Numbered from the stretch's first letter, positions 13,690 through 26,100 are shown. The stretch: 64,000 nucleotides of DNA from Karalla daura (GCA_029224185.1 CM055193.1:7294859-7358858), one strand, 5' to 3'. Numbers and translations: made by a program. Notes: generated from the sequence alone by a model not told the origin.

Positions 13690-14290
13690 AGAGCAGGAGG
13701 GGCACTATTAGGTTGAATCCCCCAGCGATATGTTATTTTATTCATTATGCTTTGCAAACTTTTGCCTTTGGACTTAATATTCCATCAGACTAGAAAGAGT
13801 AGTTCCTCTGTGAGTTATTTCTCCCTCCTGCTGAGACGCAGAGCTGGTTCTGAAGTTGAGGGCTTTCCTCACGGCCTGTGATATGTTAACATATGAGGGG
13901 TAGCGTGTCCGCCTGCTAAACATGTCTGACATGTAGTTTTTGTTCTGCCTCATTAACGAACGGCCCGACTATGAAGAGATCAGATTAAAGGTAATTAAAA
14001 TGACAAAAACACACCATCATTCCTAATGCAGCTGTAATGACGGCCTAAGTGTAGCTGAGTGCCAACCCCCTCCGCCTCTCCTTCCCTCCCTGTTCCTCCC
14101 TCCGCTCATCCCTCTCTCCAGCTCAGCTGTGGCTACAGAATCATTAACCTGGCTCTGTGAGGAGGATGTGCTGACAGAACACTCTGCTATTGTGCTTCCT
14201 GTCATCTTCAGGAAATCAGGGCTTCCCCCTGCTGTCGAGGTAAAGCACCGCCGGGTGATGAGCGATGCCAATCTTCTCTCTTCGTTCCTC
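13690..14290. promoter_or_regulatory. candidate conserved non-coding element
   Basis: This non-repetitive stretch has the palindrome-like ATGTTAACAT near 13884 and TCATTAACGAACGG near 13951, then AATTAAAATGAC near 13993. Frames covering 14129-14620 show no known domain. Inferred only. Confidence 0.22.
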
Positions 14291-14710
14291 CTTTTATTTT
14301 GTTCTTCTATTTCTATGTTTAGCTCATTTTCTTTCATGTCCCTCAGCAAAATCTGCTTGCGTGCACAAAAAAGTCTTTTACCTGTCCAGATATCCCACAC
14401 TCCCCAAACTCTGAATCAATGCCTAAAACAATCGTCAAATGACACTTTTTATTCCACTCTGAGTGAATTATGGTCTCCCACAGCAGGCCAGGTGATCACA
14501 ACATCACAACTCCACAGACGCAAAAGACAAAATAGCAATGTACACATGTGGTTAAGTCGAATAGAACCCCACATGAGAAATAAATACCTCTGGACTCCTC
14601 ACTGGCCAAACCGACAATAAAAGACTTTACAACAGGAGCATTTATAGTTGTCCTTTTATACTTTAATGCTCGGCACTGTCAGAAATTCCTGTTATATTTA
14701 CCTCCCCCCT

Positions 14711-14755
<45 letters not shown>

Positions 14756-16200
14756 TGGTCTGATTTCAATGATGGAGTGGCTATGCTCTGTCATGAGTAG
14801 CACAGAGTTGACGCTTCCTTTACATGGCAGCTGCAAGGCTCCAGTGATGTATCAGAGTCAGCAGAAGCATTGATCAGAACCAGGGTTAATCATTGCTCCG
14901 GGAACCCAGAGGAGATGGAGGCCGCCTGGGGAGAAGTAAGCCAGGAGAGTGGGCGGCTGCACCGCAGGAGGCCTGCAGCTCTACAGTAAAGGAATGCTGG
15001 CAGCGAGACAGAACCACTTGTCTGTTTGTCTCAGAGGCTCACGATAACAAACTGCACAGGTTTATGTACTTGGATGTGGTGGGGGGGCTGAGCAATTCCC
15101 TTAAATGGATGGATTCCTGAAAGGTGGGCAATGTGAGGCTGTGCAGCGTCCACTCAGCAGGACCCATTCACTCTCCAGAGTCGCAGAGTTAATAATGCAA
15201 AGGAGAGACAGGGTGAAAGAGGGCACAGGCCTTAGTGACATCTAAGAGAGGAAGACAGAGATCGGTGAGAAGGCAGAAAAAGTAACTTAGACAAACCAGA
15301 GAGAAATAATACAAGACAGAGTCTTCTTCATGACACAAAGTTGTATGTTGCTTCACCAGCAGAGGTTTTTTTCCCCCCCACCATTTAGCTGCCCTCCTCC
15401 TTCTCCATCCTCTTCTCCTCTCGCTACACGTCCCTCTGGGAGGACTCTTCCCTGTGACCTACCGTCACCACCATCACCATTGCCGACATCAAAGTCCAGG
15501 ATGCTCTCTCTCCAAGACACACACGTGAGGATGGGGAGGAAACACACATGGACCTGCAGAAAGGTAGCTGCAAAAAAAAAACAGCCTGCCTCCATCCACA
15601 CGCACTCACATACACACACACACACACACTTGCACATGCACAGATACTTGAAGGAATGTCAGAAATGCCAGGAGGAAGGATGAGGGGCAATGGGAATACA
15701 AAGAGGTCAATCTCCTTGGAGGGGAGGAAAAACACGGCAATAAAACCGTCACGTCAAGCCAAGAATCTGCTGATGGCACACATACATATACGCAAGTTCA
15801 GAGAGACAAAAGAGAATCTGTCAGACAGATAAAGCCATCACTTCTCCTTTTCATCCCTGGTTTTGTCCAGAGGCGTCCCGCTTTCACCTCTCCTCTGCCC
15901 CGCCAACACTTGTCAAGCAAGAGAGTCATTAATGTTTAGCCGGGCAGTGATGGCAGCGCTGACAGGACTCATCTGTCTAAGAAGACAAGATGAGAGAGAG
16001 GGACAGCCCATCAAAGGGTGCCACTTAGAGAGTAGAGGAGAAATGAACGGAGAGGGGGTGGGGTGGCATAAGGCTGGACGGACAGGGAAGAGACTCATCT
16101 TTCTTTGCAAAGTTAAAGGTTACGTCACCAAGGTGGGCTATAAAATGATGCCATTGTTACACCCATCCTCCCATCTCTTTCTGCTTTTCTATCCATCCAC
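14291..16200. other. intergenic, low-complexity patches
   Basis: Holds a (GT)n tract at 14711-14753 and a short (CA)n at 15610-15630. Purine-rich stretches near 15180-15300 and 16000-16090 give long but meaningless open frames (for example 15863-16402). No exon is supported. Confidence 0.5.
14711..14753. repeat. (GT)n microsatellite
   Basis: About 21 GT units with one interruption near the left end. Confidence 0.95.
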
Positions 16201-16233
16201 CTACACAGCCCCCTGTCTCCCCACCCCTCCACG

Positions 16234-16390
16234 TGCTTGTCAGCAGTTTGATTCAATACCTGCAGGTTGGTTACTCATTGAGCCGAGGAGGGACCGGAGC
16301 CGGTGGAGGTGTATGGATGGCTGTCTATGGGCAGCCAGTGGCGGACTGGGGGGCTGTTCTCTGATTGACAGATCTGCCTGCGTCGTCCAT
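16234..16390 (+). promoter_or_regulatory. duplicated non-coding element, copy A, with PBX/MEIS site
   Basis: This copy begins GTCAGCAGTTTGA, continues through TACCTG, GGTTGGTTACTCATTGAGC and GGAGGTGTATGG, and ends CTGATTGACAGAT. The decamer TGATTGACAG at 16362-16371 is the canonical PBX-MEIS/PREP composite site. A second diverged copy lies about 0.7 kb downstream with the same order of conserved blocks. Seen directly: the similarity, the order and the site. Inferred: an enhancer responsive to TALE homeodomain proteins. Confidence 0.5.
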
Positions 16391-16953
16391 TCCATCCTGT
16401 AAAGACACAAGACACAAAGCGCAGGAAGTGGAGGGAGGTAAACAGCTCTGAATATGAATGGTACACTGCAGGGGCGGTTAATAATTGGGAAGTGTTGGAC
16501 TATTAATCCAAAAGAGACAAGGCGATGTCGGGTTTGCAGATACAGTTAGAGGATGTTGTGATTCCTGTGAGGCTTTCACAGTGACTTCCCAGCCATAGAA
16601 TAATGCCATGACTGAATGGCCTCAACCTTTCAGAACAAGTGTGTAATCTGCATCATTTTTACATTTTGAGCTGCATTAATTCAAATCAATCAACAAGGTC
16701 ATACTCCTTTCCATGATTCTGTCACAACTAATGGCCTATTTACGATGCAATTACTTTCACGATTTCCCAAAATAGATTTATTCAGATGGCCGTAAGTATT
16801 CCTCCTCTATCGCTAAGTGTAATGCAGTAAATGAGTGTTTCCCTCCATCTCTCCAGATATGTCAGAAGTTAATGGAGAAGGTGCTTTGACTGCCGTGACA
16901 AGTTAAGTAGGGGGAACAGGACCATTGTCTTCCAAATCAGCTGTCAGTGTGTT

Positions 16954-17095
16954 TCTGCTGTCAGCAGTTTGACTCACTACCTGGCTGGTTAATCATCGAG
17001 CTGCGAGCTGCTGGAGGTGCATGGCCCTACCGTCACGGACCCCCCATCATTGCCACAACAGGACAACATCTGATTGACAGATTAGCAAGCGCTGG
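16954..17095 (+). promoter_or_regulatory. duplicated non-coding element, copy B, with PBX/MEIS site
   Basis: This copy repeats the blocks of copy A: GTCAGCAGTTTGA, CACTACCTG, GGTTAATCATCGAGC, GGAGGTGCATGG and CTGATTGACAGAT. The intervening bases have diverged strongly. TGATTGACAG is at 17071-17080. Start-to-start offset is 721 bp and site-to-site offset 709 bp, so block spacing is nearly preserved. Conservation of the same islands in both copies suggests constraint rather than a recent tandem duplication. Confidence 0.5.
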
Positions 17096-17294
17096 CGTTT
17101 TTTTTTTCAAAGAAAGACAGGGGAGAACACAGGGAGGAAAATACTGATTGGAGACTCAAAGAGGAAGTGTGAGGTAAGGGAGGTGTGTGTTTGCGTGGGT
17201 AGCAACGATGGAGGGAAAAAAAAAGGTTCCTGGCTCTTATAAACTATATCTGTTGGCACTGAGGAATATAAAAAAGAAAAGAATGCTCTATGTC

Positions 17295-17600
17295 TTGGAG
17301 AGGTTGCATGGTGGATTTGTGGGTAGCACTCACAACGAGACAAATTATAGGATACAGAGTAAGGGCCTCTCTGTGCAGTTCTGTTCCATGTTCTCCCTGT
17401 ATCTGCATGGGTTCTGATTATATTGTCCTCCACAATCCGATGAAATGCACTTTTAGGTTGATTGGAGACTTTACATAACTTTTAGGTTTAACAGAGAGTG
17501 TGAATGGTGTGTGTGCGTGTGTGTCCTGCATAGACTGGAGACTTGTCTGAGGTATTTTTCCTGCCTTTGTCCTATGTGTGGATAGATAAGGTTAGGGGTA
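17295..17600 (+). mobile_element. degraded L2-type LINE 3' tail
   Basis: Diverged blocks match the well-known teleost L2-type tail: GGTAGCACTCAC, a variant of CCATGTTCTCCCTGTATCTGCATGGGTTCT, TAGGTTGATTGGAGACT, GTGTGAATGGTGTGTG, and an ACTGGAGACTTGTC variant of ACTGGCGACCTGTCC. Non-coding and heavily mutated. Confidence 0.6.
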
Positions 17601-18044
17601 GAAAGGGTTGGGTTAGATGCAGCAGATCCCCTTGATTCTTTTTGGGTATAAAGCAGTTAATAGAATCACAAAATAAAATAATGAGGTTTACAGTGGAAAA
17701 TAGAACCTAGTAAAATAGGATCATCACAGACCTGTGCAATGAGGTTAGGAAACATGCATCTGCAGATGGAAACACAAACACATAAACCAGCTAAAGAGGC
17801 AAATAAAGATGAGCTAAGGCAGGTACTTTATTCATCCCAAAAGAGAAATTATTTAGTTTGCTCAAATCATTGTTCAAGTGCATCTGTTTTCATCGCTGCA
17901 AAGGTAAAAACAAGTGAGATGAAGTCCAGGGAGACTGAGAAAGGAGGAAATAACTGATGAGGATTCCTGTGAAAGTGAAATTGCCTCCCCTGTTGGACAT
18001 TACCGTTTCTACAACCAATATTTGTAGACATTCCCCCCAAACTC

Positions 18045-18084
18045 GCCCCCCCACTACCCCCACCCCCACCCCCACCACCACCCC
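18045..18084 (-). repeat. C-rich tract, G-quadruplex-like on the minus strand
   Basis: Repeated CCCCCAC units give at least four runs of five or more G on the minus strand separated by one or two bases, a strong quadruplex-type pattern. No gene is assigned to it. Confidence 0.7.
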
Positions 18085-18099
18085 GATGAGGTTATCCCC

Positions 18100-19604
18100 A
18101 CTCTAGTCCTTTCCCCCTCCTCTGATTCCCTCATGCACGCCCGCTGAGGTTTGATTTCAAATGGAAAAATTAATGGGAAAATAATAGCCTTGGGCCTCGC
18201 TCTCTTCCACACACACATCTTAGTTGGTCTACAGGGGTACAACAGAGAAGGGGGGGCGGCGAAATTTAGATCCATTCACCTCACTTGGCTTGCTGTCCCA
18301 TTGTGACACACACACACACACACACTCACACACACATACATACATACACATACACAAGGGACCTCACCCCCCCATCCATCCTCTCACTTACACCTTAGAG
18401 GGCTTAACTTTCAAATATTAGTACAGTGGCTGTGCGCGTTTCAAATAAATAAATAAATAAATGAGCAAGCAATGATTAGTGAGTCTCCTGATAATTGTCT
18501 CAGTGTGTTTCATATTCATTTTCACTTCCAGGAGAATATTTCTGCAGAAACAGTGATTCTGAGAACTTTCCAAGCTTTCGGACCAGCTGAAACCAGCACG
18601 AACAGTTTCAATTTGCAGCAGCTTTAATATCAATTCAAAGTTTCTTGTTTGGATTGAAATGAACCACATTCAATTATGGCGTTACTCCCTAAATGTTTAC
18701 AGGAAGTACAAAGTACACATGATGCTGCCAGAGACACGAATAAAGCTAAACTGTGATATCAGTGCAGTTCTGAGGACCTGAGGGCTCTGAGGGTGGTTTT
18801 AGAGGGCACAAAAATAGATGCACACACATTGCAAGTTTCACTTCAGCTGATACAGGGCCAAGTTGGTTGCAGGCGTAATTAAATCAAAGTTAAGCCTTGT
18901 TGCTCTTAGGCAAGCAACACAAGAAGAGTGTGCATGTGTGTCTGGCGGAGGCAGGGGGTCGGTTGTTAAGAGTTTAAAAGCGGAAGAGGAGTCGGTGTAG
19001 GAACCAGTATTGATGTTGGGGAAGCCCACTGGCACTTTGTGTCGAAGCATTCGCGAGGACCGACCTGCCCGAGCCGCAGTGCCCGCGTGGCAGGATTCCC
19101 GCTCTTCCTGTTTCTCCTGACTTTGAGGAATTTTACGGTGAGCAAACTCCCAGCGCTCTCCTCACACGCCCCACACCTCATCCCAGATACCTGCCTCAGC
19201 AAAACTAGAGAGAGAAACAGAGCGAGAGGGCGAGAGAACTTTCGAGGCATTTTGAGGAGTTCCTATCTCCTGTCACCTTGTCGATGTTTCACGCAGGATT
19301 TTACGCAGCCATTTTCATATCACAGATACATTCTCGTTCTTTTTATCTTAGAAGTAAAAGGTTCCTATCTACCTGACACCTACGTGATTGATATAAACAG
19401 GAGTGTCATAAAAAAGAAAGGAGAGCATCTCTTAAGTACAAAGGGAAGTCTCTTGGAGGAATGCTTGTTAAACCTGACCCAAAACCATGACCCCAAAAGT
19501 AAAGGCATTGCACAAAGTTCTGGACCTTGAATACAGATACTATCACTTTCTCCACATCTATGGCTATTAGTTGCCCTATCTATGTGGACTAAGGAGACAT
19601 GGAG
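18100..19604. other. intergenic with a small CpG-containing patch
   Basis: Contains a (CA)n tract at 18306-18356 and (AAAT)n at 18443-18462. A patch at 19040-19140 is richer in CpG than its surroundings and ends in a donor-like ACG|GTGAGC near 19137. It could be a cryptic or non-coding first exon, but nothing confirms it. No protein family is recognised. Confidence 0.4.
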
Positions 19605-19885
19605 GATTGGCAGATGGCACAGTTGCCTCACAGCAAACTTCAATCCTGATCAGACCAAGGCCTTCTTTGAGGAGTTTGCATGTTTTCCCTGTTTTCTCTC
19701 ACAGTCCAAAAACATGCAGGTATAAAATGAATGGGAACTGAAGTTACCCTTTGATGTGAATGGTGTGTGGTGTGCCTTGCAATGGACTGGCGACCTGTCC
19801 AGGGTGCATTTCCTGGCTTTTCCTTATGTGCACTAGAGATAGGATCCAGAAGACAATGTGGTCAAGATGATGGATGGATGGACCT
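19605..19885 (+). mobile_element. L2-type LINE 3' tail
   Basis: Clear blocks of the teleost L2-type tail occur in order: GGCACAGTTGCCTCACAGCA, GAGTTTGCATGTTTTCC, CACAGTCCAAAAACATGCAG, GTGTGAATGGTGTG, ATGGACTGGCGACCTGTCCA, GGGTGCATTTCC, GATAGGATCCAG, and a terminal ATGGATGGATGG. This is the best-preserved copy in the window. It is non-coding. Confidence 0.8.
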
Positions 19886-19889
19886 TTTT

Positions 19890-21125
19890 TCCTGTTTAGA
19901 GTCAGGATGTGGGTGTGTTTTTTTAATCTTGGCACTATAGATTTGACTTGAATAACTTGATGTTATTTGCATGACACAATATTTCCTTTTATTATTGGTT
20001 GACTGTAGATAATACAAATCATTAATAAAAATCATTAATATCAACATCAATCCAGCTCCAGCAGGCACTGTTAATACAAATCAGGTATAACAATCAAAGG
20101 ATGGATCTATGTGAGACTCCTGTATCAACAGTCACTCTTTCCCACATCCTGATGCCTGTACTGAATACAGTCTGGTACTTTCACCTGCAAATGTTGAAAT
20201 GTCTGGGATCATGGGTGGTGGATTTGAGCAGCCTTACAGTAGGTGGAGGAGGTGATTTACAGTACAATGAAGGAAAACAAAAGGCTGGTGAAAGGGTGTC
20301 TCGGGTAGAGTGATAGTGCGACACACTTCTAAAACAAGCCATCGTCCTCTCGCACGTGCCTCTGGGCATATGTAGCATTAATTGCTGCCTCCACAGAGCC
20401 TGCAGACTGCACACACTATCTATTGCTCGCATCAAAGAAACCACACGCTGAACTTTATGAAATTTTTATTCAATGTGTTCACTTCTCTTCCCTTTTTCCT
20501 CTCTTTCTTCCTTTTCCTATTCCCCACCTTGGCCCCCCTCTCCCTTTTTAGCTCCGCCACCAAACAGACAAGAAAGACTTCTCTCTGCCATGTTTTTCGG
20601 CTCGACTTCCTTCCTGCCCAGAAGCACTCGAGAATCTCGTTAGTTCTCTCACAGCGAACGTCTCTCTCTCCCCTATCTGCCAGGAGCAAAAAACCTGATC
20701 GGGGAGTGGGTGTGGGGGGGGTGGAGGATAAAAAAAGGAAAGAGAAGAAAGGGGGGACTACATCAAGAAGTTTGGTGGGTGAGCATCTCCGTAGAAATAG
20801 GTGAGGAACTGTTATATCATTTAGCTACAGTAATTACACACACGAGAAGCACACAAAGGAAAGAATAGAGATGAGAGGGTTTCACTCCCTGTGGACAATG
20901 TACACCGAAGGGCCTGAGTTTCATCATAAACTCGCAACAGCACTTTGGGAGATCATTGTTGGTTTGATATGGTAGCGACTGCCAAATGAATTAGCAAAGG
21001 TTATTCTAATGTATTTCACAATTAGTCCATCTGCACACACCTTTTTACCTCATTGTGACAACTGAACAAATCCCACTCTGACCGATGCATGTTGCACATT
21101 ACTTCCCTTTTAACTGCTCTCTCTG

Positions 21126-21207
<82 letters not shown>

Positions 21208-22415
21208 CCATGGTCATCCATCAAAGCAGCGAGTGTTGTTTCTTCCCCCACACGTCTCATACACACAGGTATAAATCACTGCGCCTGATTTCTGGGGCCA
21301 GGGTTTAAATAATTAAAGAGCTTTAATTTATCAGGATTTAGCACCTGCTAACAGCAGGACTGACAAAAGAGAACGAGAGATATATTGAGAGCGGAAAAAA
21401 GTCATCATACATGAGATACATATACAAAATTGACACATTTTACTGGAGAGAGAAACGGACACCTAGGGCTAAGTGGCACCATAGACTACATGAAAAGGCA
21501 TTAAGGTTGTGCTCTAAAGCTACTTGATCTGGGTGCATTGAGTTTCATTAATCTGTTGATAGACGACAAGTACGATGCAACTGCGTGTGAAGATTTGCAC
21601 TACTGGGAAAGGTTGAGTTGTGACAATTACAGTGGTTAACAGCACTGAAGTCAAATAAAAGACAGACACAATTCACATTGTAAGAATCCAGCAAAATTCA
21701 AGCATATTCAAACTGAATATCAGTGTAACTCCACTTTCTGAAACAAAAAAATGCTTTTATTGGATTTCGTTTTGTATAGTGTGGTGGCAATGACGATTTG
21801 ACATATGGAAGCAAAAGAAAAACTGCAGTTTTTTTATGTGAGGACCCTGGCTATGAAGAAACACACATTACATTACACTTAAAATCTTAAAAGTAATGCG
21901 ACATGACAAATAACTCCTGTAAAACCTGGATCTGAAGGTGGGTGACATTTTTGTACGCTGCGTTTAAACAGACCCCAGTTAAAATGCTAAGCTGGGGAAC
22001 AACACGTTGAGTAAAGCACATTTATAGAATGAAACCTGTGTTGAATTATGTTCTGAAACAGAGCCAGGAGGCTGGTGAGGGACATGGGTTAACGTGGATG
22101 GCCAGACGATGATGGTAGACTTCTACTGCCCCCCTGTGGCCGTGTACATGCAAATAAATGCACACCAAACAAAAAATATTATGCACGAAACAAGAGTTAT
22201 TAGGACACACCGATGAGCTCCCATTTGCATCTTTTGGTTCACAGGATGAACTTTTTAGCCCTATGAGATTTGGAAGTCAGAAACAAGATCTACCAGCAGG
22301 CACAAAGACATAAGGGAGAAACGTTACACAAAAAGCAAACAGCCTGTCTGGCTTTGTTTGACCCTCATATTATTTATTCTTTCCAGTAGATCTCTGAAAA
22401 CAGAAATGAAAACAC

Positions 22416-22448
<33 letters not shown>

Positions 22449-22640
22449 AGAACATATCATCCTGAAAAAAAAAAACAACAAAAAAAACAGTAGAAAGACA
22501 GCTTCCGGCTGCTACTCGGCAAAAAAAAAAAACAGAAATAAAATGAAATTCAAAACTCCTCTCATCTTTTGGAAGAGAACATGCAGAGTCACTCTCGACT
22601 AGATTATTATATATTACTGATAACATTGCTTGACAACCTC
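19890..22640. other. intergenic, nothing recognised except simple repeats
   Basis: Includes the long (CA)n tract listed separately, a (CT)n run at 22415-22436, and A-runs at 22465-22475 and 22520-22531. No exon or mobile element is supported. Confidence 0.5.
21127..21206. repeat. (CA)n microsatellite, about 40 units
   Basis: An uninterrupted CA dinucleotide run of about 80 bp, among the longest in the window. Confidence 0.97.
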
Positions 22641-22675
22641 AGCGTGTGAAGTTGGTCATTTGCTGGCAATAGTTA

Positions 22676-22687
22676 GCCACCTAGTGG
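22676..22687 (-). promoter_or_regulatory. CTCF-like motif
   Basis: On the minus strand the sequence reads CCACTAGGTGGC, matching the 12-base core of the CTCF consensus (CCASYAGRKGGC). It lies about 460 bp beyond the rnf114 stop codon. Binding is inferred; a 12-base match can arise by chance. Confidence 0.35.
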
Positions 22688-22945
22688 TCAAACCCTCTTA
22701 AAACATCAAGTATTGACAACAGGGAAAATTAATTACAATTAATTAGTTTTTGGCTATATGACACCCATGTATGTCATCGATGAGCGAACATAGTTTAATA
22801 GATATTCAACAAACTATTAAGCCTACAGACTGAGGGGGGTAGGATGGGAGGAGGGGGGGGGTTTAAGAGATTATCACACCAGAAACACAGCATCACTCCT
22901 AAATCAGACAGTACAAAATGCTTTTTTTAAAACCACATCGCGTGG

Positions 22946-22951
22946 TTTATT
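22946..22951 (-). terminator. rnf114: poly(A) signal of rnf114
   Basis: AATAAA on the minus strand, about 195 bp after the rnf114 stop codon. It is the first good signal downstream and implies a short 3'UTR. Confidence 0.6.
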
Positions 22952-23144
22952 TTCTGAATAACAAACCCATGGATTCATAGTACCAAGACCAATTCCCTGT
23001 GAAACTGATTAATGACAGTAATACAGTGCCACCATCTTTGTGACAGATCGATATTGATACAGTGTTGTTCTGTCCTAAGACTTCACATCACCATCTCCTC
23101 TTCACAACGCTGGCCGCCCTCTCTGGTGGATTGTTCTTCACACT

Positions 23145-26100
23145 TCAGTTGTCCAAAAGGGAGCGCTGTAGAGCCTCCTGGATCATCGTGTGCTCATCTG
23201 TGGAGTAGTCCTACATAAAACAGAAATCAGAGTCATTACCAAGGCAAAAAAGGAAAACACGGATAGCATTTAGAATGCAAACTTACAACAAAGGTATCAT
23301 AAGAGAAGGTGTGTCTGATCTTCAGGTGTTGGAAAAAGTCTGCACTCCTGTAGTTGGGGTCCCCCCAGGGCATTGAGGCACAGATGGGGCACACCTGGAC
23401 AGAAACAAAAGGAGTGCAATAAAGCATGTGTGGACAAATTAACCTCAGGTAAATCCAAACAATATGTGGAGCCTGGTGCGCTTTTTTTTTCTTTAAAGAA
23501 TGCATTCTGCACAGCGGGGATTTCCTACCACTTGGCGTGTATCTCGAGCATGATGGGTAGTGCAATGTTCAACCAGGCCGTCCTGGTCCAGGTTCTGGCA
23601 GTTGCAGTATGGGCAGGTGAAGGTGTAGCGATTTGGCACTGGACTGTGAGAGGACAGAAACAAACAAGTCACACAACTTATTTTCAAGAAGAGTTTTTTT
23701 GCACAATGGACATGGAGTGTTCATGGAGAGTCCATAACACAAGTGATGTGATCTCAAACAAATACTTTTTGTTATTGCCACCCAGAAAGTGTCTTTGATT
23801 TTTGAAGACCTTGAACAATTTCAATCACCTTGAGATGAATGTTGTAATTCTGGCCAGCTTCCCTTCTCCTGACATCTGACTTCCACATTGATGAGGGAAA
23901 AGAAAAGTTGCTGACACAATCTTGCCATCGAACTACAGAGCTACTAGTCCAATAACCTCCACTCAAAAAGTCACTTTATGGAGTCGCCACAAATAAAGCA
24001 TTTGCACCAAATAATCTTTCATTTCTGTGTTTTGCACTGCAAAACTACATTCTTATGTGTTCAGTCTGTGAACTGATCACTATGTTTATGCAGAGGCTTG
24101 TAAAAAAATAGAACAGAAATTCAAACCTAATCAGAAGCCATGCGGAAAGTTTAATCCAAGCATGAAAGTTGTTGAATAACCTGTTTATGGTCTCTGTTTC
24201 CTTGGCTACATCAGATTGTGCGTTTCTACAGTGGAGCATTACTTTCCTAGTCTGTACACTGATAACATTGTCAGTATTACACTGCTCTCAAGACCTGCTC
24301 TTTTCCAGCAAATTGCATTTAAAATAGTCACTTATACCCAAAAAGTTTGAATACAATGTGAACATTTGAGTGGACAGGTTAAAGTCCAAGGTAGGGCACA
24401 GGCACACAACCACAATAAGAGGCACTTTTAGAAGATATGAGTAGAGTAGAGTAGAGTAGAATAGAATAGAATAGAATAGAATATGCCTTCACTTGTTTCA
24501 CAACAGGAACATTTCAGGCTAGTAATCTTCCACGACCCAAATATGCATGTCTCTGTACTGTGGGTGAGGACAGGTGAAACCAGGCTACAAACCAGAGTAC
24601 TCAAAGAAAAGCCGTAATAGACATGGGGAGAAATTGCAAACCATGCAGAGAAGCCCTCAGACTGACTACGGTAAGAACCAGGGGCCTTCCTGCTGTCAGG
24701 TAACAGTGCTGCTGCTGAGTACAAAATGGTTAATGGATGGATGGAAGAGGAGGCTATTTTTGGTTCCTCAACCTCTTTCTCACCTGATGATGGCAGGCTG
24801 GGTCTGTGCAGTGGTCCTCACTCCCTCCTCGATGTATTCCTGGTACTTTGAACAGGCAGCTGTGTGGCCTCTCATCTGAGAGAGGCCGACCTGCATAGTA
24901 AGGAAGATGCATTTCAGACTCTGCTCCATGACAGGGCTGTGTACATTTGTCTTTATCTTCCTCGCTTCTTGCCTTAGGCATGGCAAGTATCAGAATCTTA
25001 TCACAATACACACACAAAAATTCACTTATTTTCTACTCTGTCTCCAGACGCACCTGGATGCCACATCCCTTGCAAGATGCCACGGATGACTGAATGACAG
25101 CCTCGAGCTCAGCAGCTTTCGTCCAGTGACCCAACCCAGCCCGACATACAGCACAAACTGGCTTCTGTGTACGTAAGCACTCCTGCAAACAACTGTTGCA
25201 GAACCTGGAGAGAGAAAAGGGTCATGGTCATGTCAGTCACGATGTCACATTTGTACAATGAGACAGCATAAACCATTTTTATCAATTCAACAGTCAAACT
25301 GTTGAAGTGAAAGTGGAAGTGAATGCACTGAGATAAAACAGCGTCTGGTAGGTATGCTTAGTAAAAGCATCTGATAAGCCTCTGTGCCATAAATTTAAAG
25401 GGTTGCACTTTTTCCTCATTCTAGAACATTCGCCATAGCTCTGAGCTTTCAAAGAGCAGGATATTGAACCTCAAATTTCCCCTGATGCTGTGTCGTCAGG
25501 GTGTGAACAAGTGTGAATGGTTAAAGCTACTGGTTAAGCAGGTGGACTGTGTTAGGTAGCCTCTGTCACTAGTGTATGAATGGAACCAAGAGTGGATGTG
25601 ACTCGTATCTGAAAAAGTGCTTTGGGCGATCATGAACACTAGAGAAGAGCTTTATGGGAACCAGCCCATTTATCATTCTGCAGTCAGCTTTTACCCCCCG
25701 GTGAACAGATTAGACAATATTTGCTTCTATTTATAAATTGACAAGTTGAAACCAGATGGTGCCAGACGCTTCAATATCCTTGGCTCCTCATCGAGAGCTT
25801 CCTGTAAATCCCACGGAAAGTCCCCGCCTCCAGGGGGCGCAGGGACTTGTAGTTCATCTTTGTGGTTTGTTGACTTGGAGAAATATAGCTGTGAACTACA
25901 ACTCCCAGGTGAGGCCTCCTCTTTGATGTAAACAAAACTGAAACTGATTTAGCAGGCTGCCACAGCTTTTAGCCCACATTCAAGTGAATTAAATAGATTC
26001 CGAGGGTGAAAAACAAATGCAGGCACACGTATGACCGATTCTTTGTGACTGCGGTAGCACGACATGTTTTAAAACGGACACAATCAGCCGTTATCCTCAG

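Noticed and set aside
14129..14620. 163-codon plus-strand frame
   Set aside because: No family resemblance and no codon bias; partly overlaps a CNE-like block.
15863..16402. 179-codon plus-strand frame
   Set aside because: No domain or splice context, and it overlaps purine-rich DNA and the first PBX/MEIS element copy. Treated as chance.
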